Assembly (NCBI GenBank): GCA_029255685.2
Contig: CM055311.2
Span: 61,345,048-61,409,047 of the forward strand
Direction of reading: 5' to 3'
Source of the DNA: Silene conica
Taxonomy: Eukaryota; Streptophyta; Magnoliopsida; Caryophyllales; Caryophyllaceae
DNA length: 64,000 nucleotides
The translations under genes were made by a program, and so were the position numbers. The notes beneath the pieces were generated by a model, which made no database searches, was not told the origin of the DNA, and saw nothing but the letters and a program-made list of their open reading frames with translations. Of this stretch, positions 24,216 to 37,000 are shown one piece after another. Each line of letters begins with the position of its first letter. Within the stretch, counting starts at the first letter, position 1.

Positions 24216-26440
24216 AGAGGAGGAATGGGATTCTTGAGCTACAAAAAAGATGAAGACCCAGATGTTGTAGATCAGGAGGACAAGAAAAAGAGAGGACAAG
24301 CTCAAGAGAAAGGTCCATCGCATATGCTCTGCGGCGAAGAGGAGACATGTTTTGCTATTCACAGCAACACGGTGGAGACTACGGCATGTCGTCAAAAGTC
24401 GTGGTCTGAGATTTTCCGCATTTTTAGCGGATAGTTGTTTCAATTATTTCAGCTTTTAAGATAATTTACTTTTGTTGTTTGAGACTTTTCAATTTGGTTT
24501 GCTCGTAGTTTTAGAACTTTTTTTCGTTATGCTTGCGTAGTTAAGACTTTGGACTTGTTTCTGGCATCTCGCGCATTTGTTGGGCGCATATTTATTGCTC
24601 TTTCAGGTTTATCTTAGAAACGAAGACCGCTGTGCAGCAAAGGGGTCGACCGCCCGGAAATATGGGTCGGTCGACCTAGTCCCCGTAATACTGGAATTAG
24701 GTCAGTCTGCAGGAAGGTCGGTCCACCTAAAGCACAGGTCGGTCGACCTGTCCGTCCGTCACAGCCTGTTCGTTTCTTCCTCGGGAATCGTGCAACCATC
24801 TTGGATACTTGAGTGGCACTGCTAGCCACCAAAACCTCCCAGCTTACGCTGGTTTGGGGAGGTTTTTCTCATGCGCTTCATAATCCAGTGAGTTCTTTCC
24901 AGTTTTTCCTTGGTTTTTATTTTCCTTGCATCTTCTCTTTAATTTTCCGAAACCCTTACTTAGGCTATTGCACAATGAGGACATTGTGCGGGTTGGTTTG
25001 GGGAATGGTTTCGTGTCACATGCATTGCATTCAGTCACACGTTTACTGCATTTCTGTCTTGCATTGCTTTTCTTTATTTTCCTTATATATACAAAAGAAA
25101 AATCCAAAACAAATAGAAAAAATTTCAAAAAAAATTCAAAAAAATGCACGTTTATTTTAGCATATAGGTCGAGTCGGAACGAAAGTATTTCAAGGATGAT
25201 TTATGCTATCCTACATGTTTATGCCTTTACCTTGCCTTGTCAACTTGTTTTAGTATGAGAGTCTTTCGCATATCTACGAGTTTTTGTCAACTTGCATATC
25301 TTGAGACTTGACTTATACCTTGGCAACCTACCATACATTCTAAGGTTTAGAGCTTATTTCCTGGTTTCATTCTTAAAGCAGTTGTCTAGGATGTGAGTAG
25401 TACTCCCCTTGGAACATGTTACATCAATATGCATAAACATGAACATGAATTGCTATATACTTGTTTTACTATCTCGTTTTGTGAGTCTTGATACGTGCAT
25501 TTGGGATCCTTTTTCTCTTATTTACCCATAAGCTTCACATAGCCAAAATTGCATTTTTATTCCCCCAAAACTACATCCCATATTTAGCCTACCCTTCCAA
25601 GCTAGTATTTGTGGTCTTTGGTTTATATTGAGGCATCTTGGTTTGTATGCTATCTTGAGCAAAAAGAGAAAAGAAAGAAAGAAAACAAGAAAAGAGAAAA
25701 AGAACAGAAAAATTTAGAAAAAGAAAGAAAGAAAAGAAAAACGAAAAAAGTCAAAGCGTATAGGAAAGTGGTCGACCGACCACCTTCATAGGTCGGCCGA
25801 CCACCTGACAGCATCATCAGATTCAAAATTTCGTTCCAAAAATCCATTTCTTTTATTTGTTATCACTCCCATACCTCATTCAAAATATTTGGGAGTCCTT
25901 TCTTATATTCAATGTGAGAGTTGTGCTACAAAAGAGCACCTTCTTAATATCAAAAAGTTGTGAAATATGTTGTTGGGAATCGGTTTTACTAGCTTGGCTA
26001 TTAACCCCACAAATCCAAAAACATCTTAACCACTTTTTACCTTTCACCTCACATATCCTTCATTACCTCAATTGCATGTATCCGAGTCACTTAATGGGTT
26101 TGTTTATACATAGTTGTGGAATTCTAGTTCATGTTAGATTGCAGGCATGTTTTCATGGGTCGCAGTTAGGTGAGTGTCTCTACAAAATTACTTCTTTCTA
26201 TCTTTTACACATACTCACCTTTTGCTTCATGAGTGTCTCGAGCGTACCGCGAGAGTCCATGGTATAAAGTCTCTATAGCCTCTAGTTTGCAAGTTTGACG
26301 ACCCTATAACTCGTTTGCATGATTTGAATATTTTCTCATCTTGTACTTGGTATTGGTTTTGGCCAACATGTAAATTTCGCTCTGAGATTGAAATCGTTCC
26401 ATTAGTTAAGATCGAGTCTATTTCTTGCTTGGGGGTAAGC
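24216..26440 (+). other. Non-coding 3' part of the Athila-like element
   Basis: 2.2 kb that replaces RT, RNase H and integrase. No pol remnants are recognised. It contains palindrome pairs at 24644/24665, 24716/24737 and 25770/25791, and a purine-rich tract at 25660-25750. ORFs here look like chance. Confidence 0.75.
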
Positions 26441-26460
26441 AAGGTTTGGTTTGGGGAATT
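26441..26460 (+). other. Polypurine tract of the Athila-like element
   Basis: Purine-rich GGTTTGGTTTGGGGAATT immediately before the TG of the 3' LTR, the usual priming site of plus-strand DNA. Confidence 0.75.
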
Positions 26461-28000
26461 TGATGCTTGTCTATTTTATGATGTTTTACATCTATTTTTA
26501 CACGCATTTGGTCGCTCAGTTACTATGTTTTAGCCCTTATTTCCCAACAATTTTGCACTTTCGTATTTTTATGCACTTTTGCAGATTTGTGCGGAAAAAG
26601 GACAATTTTACACCAAACTTATGCCCTCGAGATTTTTGCATAACTAAGGAACGAAGAAAGTCAACTGGAATCACTAAACAAGTATCAAAAGTCAAACCGA
26701 GACGAATCAAAGCAATCTAACGCGGGAACGGGTCGACCGACCTAATACTTGGGTCGGCCGACCAGATCTCTGTTTTTGAAAGCCCAGAATTCTCCTGAAG
26801 CCCGTAAAGAGGTCGACCGACCCACATAGTAGGTCGACCGACCCCAGCGAAGCCCAGAAGCTTTTCGGAAGTCGATTAGAAGTGTTGGAGTCTTTAGGAA
26901 ACTCCTATTTTCTGCCCTATATAAACTAATCTTTTGTTTAGGGTTAAATCATCTAGCTTTTATCAATTATCACCCATCATAATAATCAAGTTCGTAATTT
27001 AGTTTTATTCCGTCTTTTAGCTTAATTGTAATCTTTCAATAATTCTCAAGCATTCAATAAAGTTTGTTCCTTTTCTGCCTTAATCCTATCTCTTGTAATT
27101 ACTCTCTTAATTTAGTTTCATCATTGTTCTTATTATTATTGCATTCGGTTAAGATAGAATCCCAAGCTTTATTATTATTGCATGTTTAGATTAATGTTCA
27201 TTATGTTTTCCATGTTTATTCCCGTTTTCATTGTTGTTGTAGTAACCATGCGTAGCTAAATACATATGTTAGGATGTAGGGATGAATATGCGTAGGTAAT
27301 AAAATTCCGAGACCGACCTGTAGCAGAGCCGTGGTCGGCCGACTCAAATAATGGGTCGGTCGACCAAGGTTGTGGTCGGCCGACTGGACTAGCCGGTCGG
27401 CCGACCCACTCGCGTATGTATTCTGTTTCGTCTTTCTTTGTTGACTATAATACCCTACAATGAGACTGAAAGGAGACTTGTAGGATGTTAGTAATGACCT
27501 ACCCAAGATTGAGAGATACGGGAAGGGCATTGGTTTACACCTTAAGACGGCTAGGTTACTTAAGACTGAAAGGTATGTGACCTAGGATTTAGGAATCACC
27601 CTTATTGTTGACACCCAATAATTGTGAGACCTAGGAACTAATAGCATAGGCCGAAAGGAGCTATTAGGTACCATAGACCGAAAGGATATGTTACACCCCT
27701 TACGCGACTGCAATACATGTTGACCTTAGGATTTATTTTACCTTAGCTATTTATTACCCAAACATCCTAGCATCTCTTTTAATATAGTTTTAATCTCGTC
27801 TTTATTTTCTTGTTTTTATTTTTATCTTTGCTTTAGACTTAGTAAACAACCAATCAAACCCCCAAATTTGTTACTTTAAACATTAACATCAAACAATAAA
27901 CATTCCCCACCTCCTTGTGGTTCGACCCTGACTTTCACTATCTATAGTTTAAGTTTAGGAATTATAAATTTATCTTTGGTACCCTCAACGACGGGCATCA
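26461..28000 (+). repeat. 3' LTR of the Athila-like element
   Basis: Pair of 19890-21428. It keeps the same palindromes (26731/26752, 26811/26832, 27333/27354/27374/27395) and TATA box. It ends CATCA, followed by GTTTC at 28001-28005. Confidence 0.95.
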
Positions 28001-29454
28001 GTTTCTAACATGAAATTCAAGAGAGCAAGTAATAAGAAGCACTTGAGACTTATATAATTCAAGCCCATACATTAACAATGTGAAATAGTATCGGAAACTC
28101 AATAAGAACCATCATATCAAATACTACTGACTAGATTCATAAAAACAAGCTTACAACTTCCTAATATACATAGTAGATATGTTTACCACTCATATGATAT
28201 TTTATTTCGCGATGAAACAACGGATAGCTATTTATTATCAATCATGTGATTACTTAACATAAGACGAACGTAAATTCGATTAACGAGTCTCATATTAAAT
28301 AAATATACATCTCAAACTAAGTATTTTTATCATGTAACAACACTCGAAACATGCTAAAACAAAAAAATAACGATTTTCCAAAACAGCTCGCAAACGAGCA
28401 AGCAACACGCGCTCAGCGCCCATGGGCGTAGCCTGCACACAGCCAAGGAGCAGCCTGCGCAGCCCCACGCAACATGAAATTCCTGCACGACTTTCCTGCA
28501 ATTCGCTCAATCCTTCTATACTTCGTCTAGCATTTCTAAACAACGATTTTGAGCACGCTTACTACACTAGCAGCACGTAATTTCCCAACAATCCCAAGTG
28601 TAATTCTCACTTATCAATTACTTAACACAAAGCCATGAATTTATACAAGCAATTAGGCATTCAAAGAGGCAAAACTCAGAATTGTGACGGATACTCAATA
28701 TTCATCTATAAGCTTCATAATCTCAATAGCAAACATTCATATACTTTCTGAAAATGCAAGTAAACATAAACAAACATAATCATCATTAAATCACCATAAA
28801 CAAACACATAAACCCATGTCAAGTTAATTTAATGACAGAGTAGAGTTTCCTCATCACGGTCACCTCATTAAGCGTCTTCACCACTCGATTCTTCAATCAA
28901 ATATGAGTCCTTCTCCAAGTCCTCCAAATCAACACCTTATAACAAAGAAAAATGGATTAACCTTGTGATTTTCGAAATTATCATAAAACAGCCCGGAAAT
29001 GAAGTTGCGCGATTTCCGAATTAAAAGAGATAGAAGTGACAGGAATGAGACAAGGAATGCGTAGGAGAAAACCTTACCTTGAACGGAGTTTAAACGAGTT
29101 CGGAATAAGGATTTTTTGTGAAGATGAAAGTGTTAACAATGGAGGAAATCTGATTTCTATTTCTCTAGCTTGGGGAATAAGGAAGGTGAGTTGTAAGGAA
29201 ATGAGGGGGAACCTTCCTTCACATTTCTTTTATTGCCACTTTATGAGACGGGTTTTTAATTAGATGTTCGGGATCCTTAGTAAACGGAAATGCCAAAGAA
29301 TCTTTACATCTTAAGATTATAAATCTCAAAATGGAAATCACGCGATATATTTCAAATCTAAGTTTACGAATTTAAATAAAGTATATTAAATTTCGGAAAA
29401 CTACTTTAATTTATTTAAAATACGGTTTATAAAAATACGGGGTGTTACAAACTC

Positions 29455-31147
29455 AATAATTAGCACCATGATAGAACTGAAATTCTGAATAAACCAACGA
29501 TAAAAAGAAGCTAAACCATGGAAACTTCTAACCTCAGTAGTGGACTTGGGCACAGGCTAAGCTTGAATAACTTCAATTTTTGAAGGATCCATCTTCAGCC
29601 CATCACGACCACAATGTATCCAAGAAACACCACACTCGGCACCATGAATATGCAGTTTTCAAGTTTCCCGAATAGTTGCTCCTTCCTCATGACTTCAAAC
29701 ACAACCCTAAGGTGGGACTTGTGTTCCTCTTCACTCTTGCTATAAATCAAGATGTCATCTAAGTAAACAACAACAAACTTGTTTAAGAAAGGTCTCAACA
29801 TCTCATTCATCAATCTTATAAACGAACTAGGAGCATTGCAAAGACCAAACGACATAACGAGCCACTCATAAAGCCCATGTTTCGTCTTGAAGGTTGTCTT
29901 CCACTCGTCTCCTTCTCGAATTCTCATTTGATGATAACCACTCCTCAGATCCAACTTGGAAAATATAACCGAACCAGATAATTCATCCAACATATCATCA
30001 AGTATTAGCATAGGAAATCGATATTTGATATTAATGTTGTTCACAGCTCGACTATCTATACACGTACGCCAAGTTCCTTCGTTCTTTGGTACCAATAGGG
30101 TTGGTACTGCACACGGACTCAGACTTTCTTTCACGTAACCCCTGTCAATCAGCTCCTAGACCTGCCTTTGTAATTCTCTAGCCTATTCCGAGTTACACCT
30201 ATAAGCTGGTTTGTTAGGTAAGCGAGCCTCTAGAATAAGATCGATCTGATGTTCGATTCCTCTTTTGGGTGGTAAACAAATTGGTAATTCATTAGGAAAC
30301 ACATCTCCAAACTCCTTTAGCAACTCTCCCACCAATCCGTCATTATTCACCATACGATCCACCTCACGCACCAGTGCACCACCAGCAAGTATGCTGATTC
30401 CCCACGCGCCACTACGCCCTCTACCTCACTAGCTTCCAGAAACAAACTACCCTCATCTTTCTTTTTCTTACCATCCTTCGAAGACAACGGTTGTAAGTGA
30501 TATTTAGCCTTCCCCTTTGTTACAACATACACATTCTTTCTCCCGTCATGCTTCACCTTCATATCGTACTGTCATGGCCTACCTAATAAGATCTGACAAG
30601 CATTCATAGGGATCACATCACACAACACCTCATCTTCATATGACCCTAACTTAATCGCCACCAACGCCTGCTTCTTTACCAGCACCCCGTTATTCCTATC
30701 AAGCCAATACAATATATAGGGTTTAGGATGAGTTTTTGTAGTTAGTTTCAGCCCCTCAACAAACTCCATTGCTACCACATTCGTACAAGATCCATTATCG
30801 ATTATAAGATTACATAATTGATCCATTACCTTGCAACGTGAATGGAATAGTTGAGGTCGTTGCTCCTTTTCTCCACTGGCTGCCTCGACATGAAAACTCC
30901 TCACTACCAAGATCTCTTTCTCTTCGTCACTATAGGGTTCCACCACATGAACCTCCTCCTTGTCACTCCGCTCCCCTTCTCTCGCACTCTCCTTATCATT
31001 CTCTGGCACCACGGAATTAGGGATCAAGATGACTAACTCTTGAATGGTAAGGGCTTTCTTTTGTGGACACACATTCGTTATATAGGGCGGGTACAGGCAG
31101 CTATAGTAGGCCCGCCATAGCAGACACAAGTATAAAAAAAAGCCCAT
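29455..31147 (-). pseudogene. Ty3/Gypsy pol fragment: gag end, protease, reverse transcriptase
   Basis: Read on the minus strand: the tail of a gag zinc knuckle (CPQKKALTIQE near 31030-31078), an aspartic protease with DNGSCTNVV, the spacer with FGDVFPNELP and GIEHQIDLI, then RT with [12 protein letters not shown], the LDLRSGYHQ block and catalytic YLDD. Frames change near 30570, 30370 and 30150, and stops follow RT at about 29592, so it is dead. The rest of RT and RNase H continue at 15827-15336 beyond the inserted element. Sequence before the knuckle is missing, so the fragment is truncated at about 31080. Confidence 0.9.
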
Positions 31148-31216
31148 TGGGCACTTTTTGATAGGTTAGACCCGACTCATGTCCAACCCAAGCTCGCAAA
31201 CGGTCAGCTCTACTAC

Positions 31217-31590
31217 TAGCGGTGGGGTGTCATGTCAGTGGTGGTGGTGGTGGTGGGGGGGGGGGGGTGTCGTGGTTATGGCGGTACCTGCGGTGGTGGG
31301 GATGTCATGGTGGTGGTGGTACCTGCGGCGGTGGGGATGTCATGGTGGTGGTGGTGGTGGTGGTGGCGGTGGTGGTGATGGTCACGACGGGATATTGGTG
31401 GAGTGTCATGGTGGTGGTGGTGGCGGCGGCGGTGGTAGTGGAGGTATCATTATGGTGGCGGTGGTGTTCACAGTGGTGGCGGTGATAATGGTGGGGTGTC
31501 ATGGCAGTAATGTTGGGGGTGTCCTGGTGGCAGTGGTGGCGACGGTGGTGGGGGTGGTGGCGACGGTGGTGGGGTGGTTTGGTGGTGGCT
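31217..31590 (+). repeat. GGT-rich low-complexity tract
   Basis: About 370 bp of degenerate GGTGGT and GGCGGT repeats with a G run near 31255-31267. It is open in several frames because it is repetitive; I do not regard those as genes. Confidence 0.95.
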
Positions 31591-34019
31591 AGTGTAGAGG
31601 TAGTCGAAAGTGTGGTGGTAGATGAAAAAATTGATTGAAGGGTAACGAGGGTAATGAAATCTCATATTTTAGGAGGGGGTGGGGGTAAGAAATTAGATGA
31701 ATTGAGGGTAAAGAATTGTAGTTACATTTTCTTTGTTTGTGTCAAAAAAAACACCAATAAAAAAAATGAGTAACTTTGTTTATATTTTCCTTCTTGTAAA
31801 CCCTCGGCCAAACGTTCATCTCTAATACGTTAATCTAGCGCATAGATAAAAACACGCTTGTTATCAAATGTTGTCTTTCCCATGGTCATGCACTCATGCT
31901 AAAACCAAAAATGTGATTAACCCCATCCCTGGTACAACTCCCGTCATACAAGATGGGAATAGAGACCTACCTCACCCCAATTTCATAAATTATTTAACTG
32001 TAATATCATATAAGATGACACCTACCCAACTTCACATTTTCATGCATATGTAAGATACTGATATGTCAAATTTGGCCATGCCTAAACCACGAGGATCCGC
32101 ACAAACTTTCACATACAACTATTTTTTTTAAGCTCTTGATTCGGATGGTAGGATGTTACGATTTTACGATCTAAAAAATGGTAATCCATCCCAATCCTAA
32201 GTAAGATTTTAATTTTATAGAATCTTACGATTCAATCTGTGTCAATTTTTTTCAAAATAGAATCCCAACCTGATCCTACGATCCTACGTTTAATACAACC
32301 CGATTCTACATTATTAACATTTAATTTTTTTTTTTCGGATAAGGTCAATTCGGATTTGGGTCAAGTTCAGGTGTGAAATCAACTACGGATAACAGGTCAA
32401 GTAATTTGAGTGCAGTGAGTTTTGCTATTTGAGGGTAGTGAGTTTTGCCATCTCATCTTAACCGACTCGGTATGGACACGATTAGACTAGCAGCTCGAAT
32501 TCCATCTCTATAATAGTAAGAAGAAAAAGTAAGCAATATAATGACTGTAGTACTCTCCACTTCTTATCTCTTAATCTCAGAGAAAATGCATGTGGTGCCC
32601 AATTTTAAGGGTGTGGTGGACACACAACACTCGTCAGTCGTCACTGGTGATTGGTGAACTACACTGTATGTGTAATGTGTAGTGTGTAATGTGCCATTTC
32701 ATAATTATATTTAGAAACTAAATTCAATTGTCTACGGACCCATTACAATTTAGAAGAATTACTGAGAAAAAAGAGGGAGATTTTGCATAGTAATGTTATT
32801 TCAATAACTAGTTTAGAATTAAAAATCAAACAAGAGAAGAAAGTTGGAATCTTTTTTGGGGAGATTTATGCAAATTCTGCCCACTTATTTTGAACTGTAG
32901 GTCTCGGTCACAAAGTCACAAACTTAGGACGGGTCAGTTAGAACTTGTAAACGGGTCAGGTCACATCCAAATAGAGGAGAGACGGATCACTTGATAACAA
33001 GATGAAGTTACATAGTAAAACCAACGGGTGAGAGGAAGATAGTCCTGATATGCAAATTCTGCCCACTTATTCTGCCCACTTATTTGTGGTTTTACAATTG
33101 GTGGTATATAGGTACGTTCAACTCATGTTTTGTTAATCCACTCATTTCATTACACTAATGACTTGTGCTTTTTAAAGCATTTCCTCTTTTTAATTATTGT
33201 TTTTACTCGGTTTTTCAGCGTAGGCAGGCTAGCTGCCTAGGTATCATGCTTACATTCAATGTTGCAATTGAGGCATTGAGTTTTGCTGTTACTGATGTGG
33301 TTTTTGTTTGTTTGTTTGTTTGTGGGTCTTCAGCAATATTTACCTTACACAAATGTCATAATGACTGTCATGTAATACCAACTGATATGCTAATATGTAA
33401 GTGTGTTTGATGTTTGTAGTATAGGTGTTTGTGTTATTGATTTTTTTTATCAGGACTATCATAACTTAAGATTTCTCAACACCCTTCTATTATTTTTGCC
33501 TTATTTAAATCCGTTGGGAATTTGTGAATAGTTAAATCAAGTACTGTTGGAGAACTGACAAACCCAAATTAGATAGTAGTTCCTGCATTAAAAAAAACTA
33601 GTTATAGTGTATGCTGCTGATCTTGTATTATAAAACTCATTTGCCCATTGTAAGGAACTAAGGATAGGAGATTAGGAGATTAGGAGATGGCCCTTCTACT
33701 TGCAGCATAGCTCAATTTTTTAATAATAGTGTTGTCAACACACCCTTGTTTTAGTTGCCTCATAAACAATATTATCAGCATTACTAATCTGAGTGGGTGT
33801 TTTTTTCGGTCGTGGACGTACTATGTACTCTTAAGTGCGTTTTTTTGTCAATGTTGTTTGTTGTCGACTTAACACTCGAAATGCTATGATGATATGGAGT
33901 AATGAAATCTGTGTTTTGGGCCCTTCTTTAATGGGCATTTGCAGATATTGGAAGGAGCATAGTAATACAACAATTGTGCATAAATATATTAATATACTGT
34001 CTGGTTAGGAGAAACAGCC
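31591..34019. other. Intergenic sequence upstream of phytoene synthase
   Basis: 2.4 kb without a convincing gene. It should hold the promoter and 5' untranslated region of the downstream gene, but I cannot place the start site. A short direct repeat (ATGCAAATTCTGCCCACTTA) occurs at about 32868 and 33052, bracketing about 185 bp. Confidence 0.6.
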
Positions 34020-37000
34020 ATGTCTGTGCATTTATTATGGGTTGTCTCTCCAACCACAGAGGTGTATACTGGCTTTGGCTTAACTGAATCATTGTCAGCT
34101 CATTCAATTTTCGATGGGAGGCCAAGGAGAAGGATGTGTCTTAAGAGACAACATAAGTGGAATTCTTCTTCTTTGAATGTGGAGAAACAAGGAATGAGAG
34201 GGGGATTCCCTGGGCTATCTAGCATAGTAGCGAATCCAACAGGGGATGTGACAGTTTTGTCGACTGAGCAAAAGGTGTATGATGTTGTCTTAAAACAGGC
34301 AGCCTTGGTAGATAGGGAGTTGAGATCAAGGGATACTATTGATCTTGATATTAAACCGGATATTGCTGTTCCTGGCACTCTAAGTTTGCTTGGAGAGGCG
34401 TACGATCGGTGTGGTGAAGTTTGTGCTGAGTATGCAAAGACATTTTACTTGGGTACTTATTCTTTCTCTGTTTTTGTTATTGAATTGTTTCAAGGCTGAT
34501 AATTGTATTATGGTTCATCCGGAAACAACCTCTAATCCTCTATGATTATAACATACAGACAAGACTCTCTACACCATACCCTATCCCATTAGGGTTATGT
34601 TGTTTTTGCAAGAAATTTGTTACGTACATATTTGAATGAAGATGATATTATCTGAAATGAGAAGTGGTTTCATGCAGCCTAACGCCCTAATCACTATTGC
34701 AGGAACTCTACTTATGACCCCTGAGAAGCGACGGGCTATTTGGGCAATCTATGGTGAGTAAATGTTATGATCATTTCTAATTATCTTCTGATTAATCAAA
34801 AGTATGAAATATGTATTTGCATGACTTAACCTCATCTTATACTTGTAGAGATTGCGAGAAAGTAATTTTTATAGATCACGAGAAAAAAAAATATACTCGT
34901 ACCAGTTATTGTTAATTCAGTTAAGTTTTTGAAATTAGTAAAACGGTTGCTAAGGAGCTTGGGGAGCTTAGCTTATACTCCGTATTAGGTTTACTTTGGT
35001 CAGTCAGGGAGGATTCAATTGTCTAGCATAGCCCTGATCGTTTGATCTCTTATAATCAATGTTTAAAGACCAAAGCCAATCACTTCTTTCATTTAAATAA
35101 TGTGATAATGAAATAATGAATAGGTCACTTAATTTATCAGCTCTTCCTATATATTGGAAAATGGCAATGGGTTGATGCAACTATTGGAGCAGTTTTCGTT
35201 ATGGGTCATAAAAAACAGTTGTTTGTTATTTAAAATATTGCTTACATCCAGCCCCTCTACTTTCATAACAAAAGCCTTTGACGCATTAGGGCAATATTGT
35301 GGTTGTCGAGTGTAAGCATTTGTATTTGCTGTATATTGACTATATTCTGATTATATTTTGTTATGCAGTGTGGTGTAGGAGGACTGATGAACTTGTAGAT
35401 GGGCCTAATGCTTCACATATCACAGCTACTGCTTTGGATAGGTGGGAATCACGATTAGAAGATCTTTTCAGAGGCCGACCATTTGATATGCTCGACGCTG
35501 CCTTGTCCGACACTGTGGCCAAGTTTCCCATTGATATTCAGGTATGTTCATCAGTAAGAGAACATGTGGAAAGTTTCTATGAAAATAAATCCCCTCTACC
35601 TTCAATGCGTGTGGTATGGACCATGAGATCACAATCCAAGGTTCCTGCCATTTCTAAGGGAGTGAGATGTATGCAGCCTTACCCCTACGTTAACTATACA
35701 GAGAGAGAGGCTGTTTATCCATAACAAATATTAAGTCAAGAATTGCATCAAATGACTATACTTCAGAATAAAAAGGACAACTAGTTTCATCAGCTGTCTT
35801 GCTTTATTCAATCATAACGCTGTATCAAAGAATAGTGAACCTTTGCCTTGATTGGACTTGGAGAATAAATGAGAAATGAAATACCCTCATAAAAATTGTA
35901 AACTTTGACAATTTGCTATCCACTTAGCATTACCCCTTTCTTCCTTTACTGTGATTATGTACTTTCATGAACCGTAGGCCGTAGCTAAGCGGGAGATTAC
36001 TAAAAGAAAAAAGTACCCCAGACACTTTGCTTCTGAAATTCCCGACATTGGTGCTTCTTTGTTCAAGGATTCTGGTTCCTGATTTCGTGTGTCTTATGTT
36101 GGCAGCCATTTAAAGATATGGTCGAAGGAATGAGGATGGATCTCATAAAATCAAGATACCAAAACTTCGATGAACTGTACTTGTATTGTTATTATGTTGC
36201 TGGCACAGTTGGGTTGATCAGTGTTCCTGTTATGGGGATAGCACCCGAATCAAAGGCAACAACAGAAACTGTGTACAATGCTGCACTAGCTCTAGGGATC
36301 GCAAATCAGCTTACTAACATACTGAGAGATGTTGGAGAAGAGTAAGTACCAAATACATTGATGACATTGTCTTTTACCCTCATCGTCTTAGCTCTATTAC
36401 TGTTTTTATCACTCATCCATCTCTTGTCTCTTAGTGATATAGCTTAATTTTTGTGAATATATCTGAAATGCTGTTGGTAAATTAGGTTGAAACTGGATTA
36501 TAATATCTGAACCGGCCTGACTAGGTAGTATAGTTTAACGATACTTTGACACTTCACTGAAGCTGTGTGTCGCTTGTTCACGCGAGATTCCTATTAAACA
36601 CGACTGGACACTCAAAACACTTAAGTTTAGGCCTAAACATGAAAAGTTTGCACAAAATAGCCATGGGCCCGTGTCTGCCACATCAGACACTTGTTAACTG
36701 AGTACTGAGTCCATGGACTTAAATCTCAGCTTGAGACTTCATCTCGTCAGTGCATTCACTGTATCGGTCATCGCACCCCGTTCTTAGGTTGTGCTGCAGC
36801 CGATACCGCCTCTAAATGTGGATGCAGTAACCTTAACTGTGATAACTCCGTCGAGTCTAAGTAAAGGCAAAATTACGTGGTTTTGAAACAAGCTTCGTAC
36901 GACGATGTATGTGTTTGATCGTCTGTACTCCTCGTTGATAAATTTGAAAATCTCCTTTTGACATTAGAATAAATTATTGTGACATCGTGAGAACTCGTTT

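Larger units (their letters stand above)
19890..28000 (+). mobile_element. Athila-like Ty3/Gypsy LTR element with gag and protease only
   Basis: Two LTRs of 1539 and 1540 bp start TGATG and end CATCA. The PBS has the TGGCGCCGTTGCCGGGG form, complementary to tRNA-Asp and typical of Athila/Tat elements. A polypurine tract abuts the 3' LTR. Gag and protease are present, but RT, RNase H and integrase are absent, so it is non-autonomous. I counted about a dozen LTR differences (near 1%), so it is fairly young. The element is peppered with GGTCG-NN-CGACC palindromes. Confidence 0.93.
15833..29449 (-). mobile_element. Degenerate long-LTR element inserted in Gypsy pol
   Basis: Outer ends are TGTAAC (15833) and GTTACA (29449), flanked by AACTC at 15828-15832 and 29450-29454. 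A PBS-like site lies at 18661-18671 (minus strand TGTATCAGAGC), beside a second TGTAA at 18675. Thus 18675-29449, minus the Athila-like insertion, is a 5' LTR of about 2.66 kb. Only about 480 bp of the 3' LTR (15833-16312) match it. No coding domain remains in the interior. Long LTRs with TGTAACACC starts suggest a Ty3/Gypsy chromovirus, which is inference. Confidence 0.8.
18675..29449 (-). repeat. Long 5' LTR of the degenerate element, split by the Athila-like insertion
   Basis: LTR pieces are 18675-19889 and 28006-29449. The Athila-like element fills the gap and is flanked by GTTCC and GTTTC, a 5-bp target duplication with one change. The right end GGGGTGTTACA, read in reverse, is a TGTAACACCCC LTR start. 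I see no genes in either piece. The right piece holds a GC-richer patch at 28380-28480. Confidence 0.78.

Noticed and set aside
24577..25258. Several short ORFs that might be an env-like gene of the Athila element
   Set aside because: No membrane-anchor pattern or continuity; frames change every few hundred bases.
31179..31592. Glycine/tryptophan/valine-rich open frame of 137 residues
   Set aside because: It comes from the GGT low-complexity tract, which is open in several frames.
32868..33075. Direct repeat bracketing 185 bp upstream of PSY as a small transposon
   Set aside because: The repeats are about 20 bp with no TIR or LTR features; it may be a local duplication.
35299..35368. Upstream extension of PSY exon 3
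   Set aside because: It is intron sequence; the AG at 35367-35368 and the conserved [11 protein letters not shown] protein fix the exon start at 35369.
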